64,000 nt of DNA, from positions 1,054,001-1,118,000 of the forward strand of contig JAPEHQ010000011.1 in NCBI GenBank assembly GCA_027405735.1, given 5' to 3'. Shown here piece after piece: positions 36,556 to 47,360 of the stretch. A program made the translations under genes and the position numbers. The number at the start of each line of letters is the position of its first letter. Position 1 is the first letter of the stretch. The stretch is from Mucor racemosus (taxonomy: Eukaryota; Mucoromycota; Mucoromycetes; Mucorales; Mucoraceae). Below the pieces are notes generated by a model that worked only from the letters and a program-made list of their open reading frames with translations, made no database searches and was not told where the DNA came from.

Positions 36556-38955
36556 CTATAAATTACTAGCTTCATCTTGAAATTCAATCAATACTTGCCC
36601 TGATTTAACGTTATTTCCTGCTTCTACATGAATTTTCTTGATGATACCCGATTGCGGTGTTCTCAAAATGTTTTGCATTTTCATTGCTTCAACTACTACC
36701 AACTCGGTTCCTTCTATTACCTCCTCTCCTTCATTGACAGCAATGCTAATAATACGACCAGGCATTGGACTGGATATAATTCTGCTCTGTTCAGCGACTG
36801 ATTGTGATTTCATGTATATGGATAAATCATTTTGTTCTTGACTATAAACATTGACTTTGTATTTGCTACCATGATATTGGATTCGGAACCCCATTTCAAG
36901 CGGGTCGAGGTATTGCAGTACCAGTGGTTTTTTAGAATTGCCTACCAAAGAATGTGCCAGCAAGCCGTTTAAAGGCCATTTAGTAGAGAATTTAAAACTG
37001 TTTCCTAATGAAAACGCCTATAATTAAAAAAGAATGAGAATGAAACGGCTGAATAGACGATATTGATAATTGTACCTCAAATTCTGTTCCCTGTAGATGC
37101 TTTACTTTGATGCTAGATTTTGTCACTTGTTGGCTTTGCTCATCTGTGATTTGTACCCATAATGATAGAGTGTCTGATGGTATAGTGGATTTTCCTTGCC
37201 AATTATGTGATCCTTTTTTCATCCACAGGGCACCAGTAACAGCAGCCAGCTGCTGTACAGCTTCTTTGGACAATTGTTCAGTTTGAAAACCATTTGGATA
37301 CTCTTCAGCTAAAAAGTGAGTAGTAATTTGCTTGCCATCTTGAAAACGAGGATGAGCGAAAACAGCTCTTAAAAGAGGAATATTATGCGTGACACCCTTG
37401 ATGACATACTCATCCAGGGCTTTCAACATGTACTGTAATGCTTCTTGTCTCGTACTACCATGTGTTGCTAATTTACAAATCAATGGATCGTACTCTACAT
37501 ACATTTCTGAACCTTCTATAAATCCGGAATCACAGCGAACTTTTCCTTCAATGGCCAAAGGTTCTTGATATGTCAATAATCTTCCAACAGAAGGCAAATA
37601 TTTCTCGGGGTCCTCTGCATAAACTCGAGATTCAAAAGCCCAACCATTGATACGGATTTGGTCTTGCTTTAATGTAAGAGGATGGTTTGCTGCAGAGTAA
37701 AGCATTTGCTCAACTAAATCTAATCCTGTTACATATTCTGTAATTGGATGTTCTACTTGCAATCGAGTGTTCATTTCCAAGAAATAAAAATTTCGTGATG
37801 AATCTACTAAAAACTCTACTGTTCCTGCAGAATTATATCCTACATGTTTAGCCAGTGCCACTGCTTGTTCTCCCATTTTTCGTCTAGTTTCATCGTCGAC
37901 ATGAACGCTGGGTGATTCCTCGATTACCTTTTGATTTCGACGTTGAATTGAGCATTCACGTTCGGGCAAATATACCACATTACCAAAATTATCTCCCAAA
38001 ACTTGAACTTCAATATGGCGAGGATTATCAATATACTTTTCTATCAACATACGATCATCTCCAAAGGAAGATTTTGATTCTTGCTTGGCTAATTTGAATC
38101 CGTCCTTTAATTCTTTATCGTTCCTAAACAAATTACATCTCATGAATATACATTGAATTTTCCATAATTTTATGTCACTGACCATGCAATTCTCATCCCC
38201 TTTCCTCCTCCTCCTGCGCTTGCTTTAATCATAACTGGATAACCAATGTCTTGGTTGGCAATGCGTAATGCGTCTTGTACGGTATCAACTTCACCATCAA
38301 ATCCTGGTATACAATGCACTCCACTTGCCTTTGCGATTAATTTACTTTGGATCTTATCTCCCATTGCCGCAATTGCTGATGCTTTGGGCCCCACAAAAGT
38401 GATGTTATTCTGCTCCAGTACTTTTACGAACGTGGGATTTTCGCTTAAAAATCCATAACCTGGGTGCACAGCTTCGGCCCCTGTGCGTTGAATAGCGGAT
38501 AAAATGCGGGGTATTGATAAATACGATTCTGATGAAGAGGCAGGCCCTAAATAAACTGCTTCATCGGCCATATGTACATGTAATGCATTTGCATCCAAAT
38601 CGGAATACACAGCCACTGTTTTTATGCCCATTTTTTTGGCTGTCTTGATTATGCGACAAGCAATTTCACCTCGATTGGCAACCAATAGTTTATTAAAAGT
38701 CTAATTTTGGAAATGCAATTAATATGAACTCTATGTTGGCATTCATATTCTCGAAGATTTTACCTTTTTAAAAGGTATGGGCATAGGTGTATTACTTGTA
38801 ACTTTATATGTAGATGGTATATTGGGTATAGTTGATGTGGATTGTGTTTGTAATGGCCGTACGGTGATAGATTGAGGTTTATATGTAAATAAAAATCGTC
38901 TCGCTCTCAAAAGAGATGTTGATCTTTTGATCGTATTGACCAGTTGTTTTGACAT
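36556..38955 (-). CDS. PCCA: Propionyl-CoA carboxylase alpha (biotin) subunit, mitochondrial
   Basis: Biotin carboxylase plus biotin-carrier subunit of the enzyme converting propionyl-CoA to methylmalonyl-CoA. Exons on the minus strand: 38764-38955, 38183-38700, 37076-38123, 36556-37017, total 739 residues (human PCCA is about 728). The N-terminus ([20 protein letters not shown]) is a basic, acid-poor mitochondrial presequence. The biotin carboxylase domain starts at [13 protein letters not shown] and has the ATP-grasp glycine loop [12 protein letters not shown] and [41 protein letters not shown] and [16 protein letters not shown] favour PCCA over methylcrotonyl-CoA carboxylase. Biotinyl-lysine is about Lys699 in VEAMKMQ. 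It is divergent from CDK8 with 409 bp between starts. Confidence 0.92.
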
Positions 38956-39364
38956 TAGTATTATAATTAGTAGTTCTATAAGTGTAGAGTAGAAAAGAAA
39001 GAGTATTCAAGAAGTGTAGGGTCTGGTGGGAAAAAGGGATGATTCTCAATATCGAATTTGAAGGTCACACAGGGCATCGTTAAGCATTTGATCTTTGTAA
39101 TGGAACTATGAATTATAGATGAATTGTATCTCAATTAATCAGGTACGTTGTTTCCATGACAACGGATTCAGGGGTAACGAAACTGAAAAAAGGTCAACTT
39201 GACAAGGGACTGAGCATATTTATTGAAAGAATGCCATGTTACGGCAACAAGATGATTGGGATTTGAATAAGCGACTTTTTGCGAATAAACCTAATCACGA
39301 CCATTTAACATGTTTTTCTTTTCCTGTCTTTTTTCTTTAATATCGAAATTATCAAATATAAAAC
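38956..39364. promoter_or_regulatory. Bidirectional promoter region PCCA/CDK8
   Basis: The only DNA between the two divergent start codons, so it must hold both promoters. It contains pyrimidine-rich sequence at 39308-39345 just before the CDK8 start. No specific factor site was assigned. Confidence 0.5.
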
Positions 39365-40914
39365 ATGTCTATGGCAGAATACAAGATGAAAAGGGATGCA
39401 TGTCGTCCAAAAGTGCTAGATAAATATGAAATCATTGGTTTCATTAGTTCCGGTACATATGGTCGAGTATATAAAGCGCGGTCGAGAAATAAGTAAGAAC
39501 TGTTAGACAGAAACCAACTCAATTAGCACACTCTTATACTTTTTTCCTAGAGATGACCCTCGTGAGTTTGCCATCAAAAAATTCAAGCCAGACAGAGAAG
39601 GTGACACTCACCATTATGTCGGTATATCACAGTCGGCCTGTAGAGAAATAGCAGTAAGAAAATATACGACATATTACACAGCGCTTTGCATTAAATTGAC
39701 AAATCATGATTGATTAAGTTATGTAGAGAACTCAAGCACGAGAACGTCGTATCTTTAGAAGAAGTTTTACTAGAAGATAAGGCAATCTTTATGGTATTTG
39801 AGTATGCAGAGCATGATTTTTTGGTAATTTATCATTGGCGAAATCAGAGATTATGTCTACTAAATTTCATTTAGCAAATCATTCATTATCATTTACATAC
39901 AGAACGAAAACCTATATTGGAAGTAGTAGTTAAATCTATTTTATGGCAACTTATAAATGGTGTTGCTTATTTACATTCCAATTGGGTTCTACATCGAGAT
40001 TTGAAGCCTGCTAATGGTAAGTGTGCCATTTTAGATGTAAAATTCGTCATACTCATTATATGCAGTACTATTAACGAGTGAGGGTATCGTCAAAACTGGT
40101 GATTTGGGTCTTGCAAGATTATTCAACAAACCCCTTCAACCATTATTTAACGGTGATAAAGTGGTCGTTACAATTTGGTATCGTGCTCCCGAGCTGTTAT
40201 TTGGATCAAGGCATTATACAAAAGCGATTGACATGTGGGCTGTAGGATGTATCTTTGGAGAATTATTAGCATTAAAACCTATATTTAAGGGAGAGGAAGC
40301 TAAGATGGATGGTAAAAAGAATGTACCTTTTCAAAGAAGTCAATTGACAAAAATCTTTGAAATTATGGGCACTCCAACAAGTAAGTGCATTGTTTTATTG
40401 TTGCTTGATTGACACCTAACGAGTTTATTCAAGAGGAAAGATGGCCCACTATAGATCAATTACCTGATTATCCTCATTTAAGCTCTTTTCCACAGTAAGC
40501 TTTGATTTCTTTAGCTTGATTTATGCAACAAATTCTTAATTTTTGTTCATGTAGATGTCCAAGTAATCTCAAACAAGTATACCAAATGATGTTGAGTCCA
40601 AAGAGTGAGGCAGGTTTCAATTTGTTATCAGCATTATTAGAATATGATCCAGCAAAAAGAATTACAGCAGAAAAGGCATTAAATCATCCTTACTTTCAAG
40701 AAGATCCCAAACCAGTAATGAAGTAAGTCGATGTTATTGTTTCTGTAGACATAGTACTTATATTATCTTTGTTAGTGTTTTATCTCAACAAGGTGTTGAA
40801 TATCCTCTTCGACGTATCACACAAGAAGATAATGATATTAAATCATCTAAACAAGTTCAGCCAAATAAGGATGATCATTCAAATAGAATGACAAAGAAAC
40901 CCAGAAATGCTTAG
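39365..40914 (+). CDS. CDK8: Cyclin-dependent kinase 8 (Mediator kinase, Srb10/Ssn3)
   Basis: Catalytic subunit of the Mediator CDK8 module, which phosphorylates transcription factors and polymerase II and restrains Mediator. Eight exons: 39365-39492, 39551-39653, 39719-39823, 39875-40016, 40066-40380, 40434-40494, 40555-40722, 40776-40914; 386 residues. It has a glycine loop ([14 protein letters not shown]), AIKKFK lysine, catalytic HRDLKPAN (Asp154), DLG in place of DFG (Asp172), [21 protein letters not shown] and the CDK8-specific [20 protein letters not shown]. The [10 protein letters not shown] helix replaces PSTAIRE. The third intron of the chain ends in AAG just before TTATGTAGAG; the later TAG would break the frame. 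Confidence 0.95.
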
Positions 40915-41143
40915 AATGCCAATTGAGAAATTCTTTACTTTGCATTGATTTTTAAAACTGGTATATATCAGACCATTTGAACTAAACATGAAATCATCGA
41001 ACCACAAAATAAAATATCATAATGTACAGTGCAGTTTATACTACATTTCTAAAGCATTTTAAAACACTCTAGCGACTGTCTGGTGCTTGTGAAAATATTT
41101 TAATGATATATATATTTGTATATGTATATAGTACAGTTTTTAT

Positions 41144-41313
41144 TTAATTGTGGCTATTATCCTTCTTTGCAGAAGTGTTTGAGATTTGACTTTTAGCAGC
41201 ATTAACAGCTTGTACTTTAGATTGATGAGAGGAAGGAATAGTAGGTTTTCTCAAAGGTCTAATATCATCAGCAGCAAATCCAGGTATACGAATATTCCAA
41301 TTACGTTCTAATG

Positions 41314-41346
<33 letters not shown>

Positions 41347-42542
41347 TATTTCTAAATAAAACAACGATGCTTACCCAAATGCAATTGAACATCCTTCACT
41401 TCCAATGTATCAGATTTACGATGTTTTGCTAATTGACATGCAAATGTTGTTACTGATTCAATGAATTCATCTGCAATTTCCAAAAGTATCTATATACAAA
41501 TATCAATTAAAACCATTAGACACTAATTTTACCCATCAACTTACATCCTCAACTTCAGGCTCTAATCTTTCGGAAGGATCAATTTGTGATACTAATTCTT
41601 GAATCTTGCGCTTTGTCAATACACGATTAACACCATCACTATCTAAAGAGGGAGCTGATGCCGGTTTAGGGGCTGGAGCTGGGATAGGTACAGGTACATT
41701 TGTAGTACTACCGCCTGGTGTAGTGACAGCAGAAGCAGGTAAAGGTGTTGCAGTTGCTACATTGGAAGTGGGTGTTTGAGCATTAGTAGGAAATGTAAAC
41801 ATGCTATTATTCTTTACAGCAGCTGCAGCGGCGGCAACAGCAGCTTGAGCTGCAACAGTTGTTGGCACAGATACATTTCCTTTGACATTGGGTGATTGTG
41901 TCATGGGAGAAGGAAACCCTCCTTGTGGAGACCCATTATTTAATTGTTGAGCAGCAGCAGCAGCTTGAGCAGCTAAACCAAGTTTGTTCAATGCTTGTTG
42001 TTGTTGTTGAGCTGTGCCTAATAAATAAGATTAGAAATGTGCAAACTATACAGTTCTACATTTTGATATTTACGAATTTGCTGTTGTTGTTGTTGTTGAG
42101 CAGCATTATTAGCAGCAAATTGAGGATATTGTTGTTGTTGAGGATTAAATGAAGCAGGAGAACCTGGAGTAGATGTTCCACTCATATTATCATTTGTTGA
42201 TGCTGGTGAATTTATTTGCTGTTGATTATTATTATTCATTTGTTGAGATAAAACGCGTTGCTGTAAGTTTTGAGCAACCATTTGTGGGGTAAGATTGCTT
42301 ATAAGAGTTTGAAGCATAGCTAATTTTGATTGAAGTTCTTGCTCTTGCTTTTTATATTGTTCTTTATCCTTTTCTGATATATCAGTTCTTTCGATATTTC
42401 TACGTAGTAATGCTATATTATTGTTTAAAAACTCGATATTTTGTTGATATTGAGCAATCATTTGTGGTAATTGGTTCATATGATTTTGCTGTTGTTGTTG
42501 CTGCTGTTGCTGCTGTTGTTGTTGTTGTTGTTGATTCGACAT
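41144..42542 (-). CDS. TAF12: TFIID/SAGA subunit TAF12
   Basis: Histone-fold subunit that pairs with TAF4 (TFIID) or Ada1 (SAGA). Exons on the minus strand: 42074-42542, 41545-42017, 41375-41489, 41144-41307; 406 residues. The N-terminal two-thirds is Gln-, Ala- and Pro-rich with polyQ runs starting at residue 4, as in fungal Taf61/TAF12. The histone fold begins at about residue 285 ([15 protein letters not shown]) and runs through [37 protein letters not shown] and [12 protein letters not shown], the last being the diagnostic TAF12 ending. A 26-nt poly-T tract (minus strand) precedes the last acceptor. It converges with CDK8, 229 bp between stops. Confidence 0.95.
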
Positions 42543-43280
42543 GTTGGTGAATTGTTATATTTATATAAAATGAGAAAGTCCTAATTGATCGTAATATAGA
42601 TATTTCCAAATGTTTTATGGTTATTCCTTGAAATTTAAACAGATACTTGTTCAAGAAAACACAATATTATTAAAATGAGAAGAACACAACTTTTTGATTA
42701 CATTACAATCGCAAATTTTTTCCTATACGTGATGGGTTGCGCTGAGAAAATCTTTCTACTAGACACATTTCACCCAATCAAAATGAACATACAAACATTT
42801 ACAATACTCGAGGATACTATATTTTTATATGTAAATCGACAGTGAATACATGATATACTACTCATGTCACAATATATAAACGATTGACACATATATAACT
42901 TCAATTTAATGTCTTAATGGATTGATTATCATCAATTTAAGCCATCAAACGTTGGCAAATAGGAAATGCCATCGATTGACATCTGCCTCCAAAATTAGAC
43001 TTATACACAGTACATAATATGTGTTTTCCTGTCTAGATTCAATATTTAGATTTGGTATCATGGGATTATGATGGTCTCGATCCTATAGTAGTCAAATATC
43101 CCTTTGATCCCAATATCTACAACATCACAACCGACGTTTGTCATGGCAACGCGTGACTTGAGCAACTCGTTTCTCGGGCTTTCGTTGCGAATCAACACGA
43201 CCAAAAGAGCAATTTTTTCCTCGGGAAAAAGCTCTCAACTCTTCTTTATTATAGACATCTCAATAAACACATAATTATAG
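42543..43280. promoter_or_regulatory. Divergent promoter region TAF12/dCMP deaminase
   Basis: Spacer of 738 bp shared by two divergent genes. ACGCGT (MluI cell-cycle box) at 43149-43154 lies 127 bp before the dCMP deaminase ATG. In yeasts dCMP deaminase is induced at G1/S, so the site is a good candidate for MBF-type control. No other element assigned. Confidence 0.5.
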
Positions 43281-44453
43281 ATGTTTATTGGCATTACAGG
43301 ACCACAAAACAGTGGTAAACATACCATTGCTCAATATCTTATGGAACAGCATAAATTCCAACATTTAGCCTTGAAAGGAACCAAGGCTAATTTTGATAGA
43401 GAAAGCATGTATGGAGATGCTTTACTTTTTGATAATATCGACGACATGCAACTTTATGTCACAGAACGTTGGCAAGAGGATTTTGTTACATGTAATGTAG
43501 ATAGTCGAGAGCTATGGAAACTCAAGTAAAGCATAGGTATCAACATTAAGTTTAGAACATGAAACTCATTATTTGCATTCTAGGAAGCGCCCCTTCTTTT
43601 TACTAGTTTCAGTGGAAGCCCCTATTACCATGAGATATCAACGTGGGCTTGAAAAGTAAACATCATGAGAACTTAAACTATTAATTTCAATGAAATTTAT
43701 TCTTATATCGATCCTAGGTTTGAAGCAAAAGGCATGGAGCATATTGATCTACATGATTTCTTGTTGCAAGATGATCGAATGATGTTCAACATGTCAGCAC
43801 AAGATCAATCAAAAATCGACACTACAACACCGCTTTACAATATCATAGTTACATCTGATTTAATCATTACCAATGCATACAAAGATACTTGCGCTTTATA
43901 TGAAGCCTTAGATCGTTTAGATATGACCAACAAAGAGCGACTTCGACCAACCTGGGATACCTATTTCATGCAATTATCAGATTTAGCAGCTAGAAGATCA
44001 AACTGTATGAAGCGTCGAGTTGGATGTATTCTTGTCAAAGATTCAAGAGTCATGGCAACTGGATATAATGGTACACCACGTGGTTTACGCAACTGTAATG
44101 AGGGTGGATGTGGACGTTGTAATGAAGGTGCTTCTTGTGGTACAGGACTTGACAGATGTCTTTGTATGCACGCAGAAGAAAATGCTTTGTTAGAAGCAGG
44201 TAGAGGAAGTTTTGTGTTTGATAGTGGTGTTGTATTGTATTGTAACACTTGTCCTTGTTTGGGTTGTGCTATTAAAATTATTCAACAAGGTATCAAAGAA
44301 GTGGTTTACAATAGATCTTATGGAATGGATCAAATGACAGCAAAGGTATTTAAAGAAGCACAAGTTAAATTAAGACAGCATAGCCCTCCTTCGATGCAGA
44401 TCGAAATTGGAGCAGACATTGAGGAACAAGTTTCACTTTTGGCTTTAAAATAA
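43281..44453 (+). CDS. DCD1: Deoxycytidylate (dCMP) deaminase
   Basis: Zinc enzyme converting dCMP to dUMP, feeding dTMP synthesis. Exons 43281-43525, 43584-43655 and 43718-44453; 350 residues, somewhat longer than yeast Dcd1 (about 310). As in fungal Dcd1 the N-terminus is a P-loop nucleotide-kinase-like region (GITGPQNSGKHT, residues 4-15). The deaminase domain starts at about 190 (TWDTYFMQLSDLAARRSNCM) and has the zinc/catalytic motifs HAEEN (His247, Glu249) and PCLGC (Cys276, Cys279). A Gly/Cys-rich insert (CNEGGCGRCNEGASCG) holds the extra structural zinc site typical of dCMP deaminases. Confidence 0.96.
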
Positions 44454-44774
44454 ATTTTGTATTTTTATTCACTTTAGTAAAAGGTATATTTGATAGCATA
44501 TTACATGTCTAAAAACTAGTACATAGACTTTATGTTGTGTAGACAATCTTCAAAAGGTAAATTTTTACATTGAAATCAACTCTGGCGGAGTGTCACATAT
44601 TTAGCTGTTATTTGAGTTTTCAGGGCAATTTTGCTATTTGACTTTAAAACCACCTCTTTTGAGCAAATGAAACATCTAGGAATTCACTTTTTCGGTTTCA
44701 ATCTATCCAACGAAGCTTATTACACTTACATACCTAACGAATTAATTGAGCTCAAGCTCTTAGCTACTTGCGAA
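44454..44774. other. Spacer after dCMP deaminase
   Basis: 3' flank of the deaminase gene and AT-rich DNA up to the R1 copy. Nothing recognised. Confidence 0.4.
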
Positions 44775-46125
44775 TTATACAGCACGTTATGCTACCTATT
44801 CCTGAATTCATTTTAAATCTCATAAAAGACTTTAAAACAGGAAAGATTCACTGCTTTTTCTTTGAAAACTGGGTCCGGCTTTTCATCCCTACCCAACTTT
44901 TTTTTTCACTAACTAATACCAAGAAAAAATTATATACTAATGTACCTGAGATGTTCACCTTTAATCCAAAAACAAGTATCCAAAAATATCCTATTTTTTG
45001 CAGTTGGTATTAATTTTTGAGTGCTAATGTTTCAGATTTTTACGCGTTTTCCACTGCTAAAGAATTGAAAACTTTGAGGCTTCATATCTTTAGAAATAAT
45101 TAAGCTATACTAACACTTTCTAATAATGAAACTTACTTGTTTTAATGTGCTCTATAACATATTTTAGTATGAAAAAAATTTGAGCAATTTTATTTTTTTT
45201 TCATTTTTTTGACATTTTTTGTAGTAGATTTCAAAATATTTGTTAAATTGAGTAGCAGTTTTTTTTTTACTCATATCATTAAGCTTGTTGAGCTCTCTCA
45301 GATCCAATTTAGTTTTTTTCAAAATATTGATTTTTCGTGGAGATATCCTCAAAAATGTGTACAAAAATATACTTTCATTTCTAGCTTCCATTTTTCCCTT
45401 ATATACCCTCATCCCAAATTCTGAATCTGAAAAAAAATTGAACAAAAATCTTGGTTTCTCTACGAAAAATACAGTTAAAATATTTTACAATAGCTCGATC
45501 GATAGATAATTTTTTTGCGCATTATTGCCATTAATTATATTTTACATATGCTTATAAAAAGTGCTGTGTATCTTCTAAAAACCTCCAAAATGTTAATCGC
45601 ATTTTATGCAAAATTTAATGTGAAATATTTGTCTAATTTTTATTTAATTGGATGTAAAATCTAAAACTGTATAAAAACTATTTAATACTCTAGTTTGACT
45701 TACTTTGCAGTTCATGAGCTATTAAACGGTTTTGTTTTTTCCATCATTTTTTGATAGATTTCACACATCGTTGTTGGAACTCAGCTATCATAGGCGTTTG
45801 GCTGTAATGTGAACTATTATTTTGATTATCTCAACGAAAAATTAATATTTTTTGCTAAAACAAAAATTGCAGAGTAGCTTGGAGTTGGATCTATCTTTTA
45901 AATTCAAAAATTAATACCTTAATTTTGAATTTTAGATTTTGTGATTAATTTTAGGTCAATTTTTTATCAATGTTGTTAGGGCAATGCACTAGTATTCTAG
46001 TATTCACTCTTTTATTTTCAAACAGACATCAATGGCCTATATAGAGGGAAGGTACATCGTTTTTGAATATTGGACGTAATTCGAATCTCTCGAAATTGGA
46101 TGTCGTCTTAGTATGAAAGGCGATT
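44775..46125 (-). repeat. R1 dispersed repeat, copy E
   Basis: Minus-strand R1 copy from GCACGTTATGCTACCTATTC (3' end) through the TCGACGAGATAATC-like landmark (AACGAAAAATTAATATTTTT near 45835) to about 46125. The frame at 45164-45445 (minus) keeps YTFLRISPRKINILKK and RELNKLNDM but shifts in the A-rich part. The antisense frame at 45285-45509 is open too. Confidence 0.78.
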
Positions 46126-47360
46126 TTTTAAGCAGTGATCTCAATTCTATTTAATAAGATGTTAATATGTTGTTGAGCAATGATCTCATCTCAGTTCTAT
46201 CTAATGATATGCTAAAGTATACTGTGAGTCAGATTATTGCCTCAAAACATATATACCTTGAAATAATATTTTTTGTCAGATCGAGTTCGAGCTGTGATTA
46301 CTGATGAAAATTGTTCACAGTCTGGTCGACTTTTGTTTTTCGTGTACGATATATATATATATATATCTTCATTTAAGTTTATTATCTTCTTCCGAATATT
46401 TCGTCGGATCGTCCTCCCGGTATGAAATATCAGCCGTTTTCAGGAACGATCTTTGGTTTTCATGAAAAATCTGGGGTGTTTTTAATCAATATCCACGCTA
46501 AAAACGCTAGATATTATACAAACCTTTTGCTGAACTTTTCTGCTGATGTTTGTACCCTGAATTCGATGGCACAACTGTTTTTTAAAATTGAAACCATTCA
46601 TTTGCGGAGAGAAATACTTGAAAAATCTCAAATCTAATGATTCGTTAAAATGTCAAAATGCTATAACTAGAATGTCAAAACCAAAAATGTGATATGACAG
46701 AACAAAAAAAAAAAAAAAAAAAAAAAAACGGTTATCTCATATTGACATATAGCTTGATAAAAAAAAAATGTCAATTTCAATGTCAAAAATCCTTTCACCA
46801 ATTTTCACAAATTTTCTTTACTATGATGATAAAGAAAAAATGAATTGAAACTGACAATTTTGCATCGATCGAAAAAATGCTTCGATATGAGCAGAATTGA
46901 TATATTTATGTAGTTTGAACATAAATGTCCTTTTTGCAAAGATTAAGCCCTAGATTGGACCTAAATTCAATCATGATAGAGCGAAATTATTACATAATTT
47001 GGAGACTATCTTGATATTTGGATACAATATACGATGATATTTCATTTCGGATCTATCAATAAATATAGATTCCAATACAAATACATAAAACAACAAGTCG
47101 ACTCAATATATTAAAGCGCCATTTCATACAAAATCACTCTATATGCACTGCATATCTCAAATTCATTATTTGGAATTTGCCTTTTTTAGGATGTTTACAA
47201 AAGCTCCCAATATAGATGCAAGAACATTACACAAGATACATATGTAGATATCTATATTACATTATGAAAAATGCAATAATATACATCCGAATTTCTTTCT
47301 TTCTTTCTCTTTTTATTTTGCTTTTCTCGCTTCTTGTTTCTTTTCAATTTTATTTATTTA
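46126..47360. other. Intergenic before the myosin gene
   Basis: No gene seen. Contains an AT dinucleotide run (about 46350-46366), a 24-nt A homopolymer (about 46705-46728) and a TTTCTTTCTTTCTCTTTT tract at 47295-47312 immediately upstream of the myosin start, probably core promoter. Confidence 0.45.

Noticed and set aside
39719..39740. TAG at 39722-39724 as the acceptor of CDK8 exon 3
   Set aside because: It would shift the frame; the AAG acceptor at 39716-39718 keeps [10 protein letters not shown], as expected for CDK8.
42326..42654. Frames opposite the TAF12 polyQ (poly-Val, poly-Thr)
   Set aside because: Produced by CAG/CAA repeats read in other frames.
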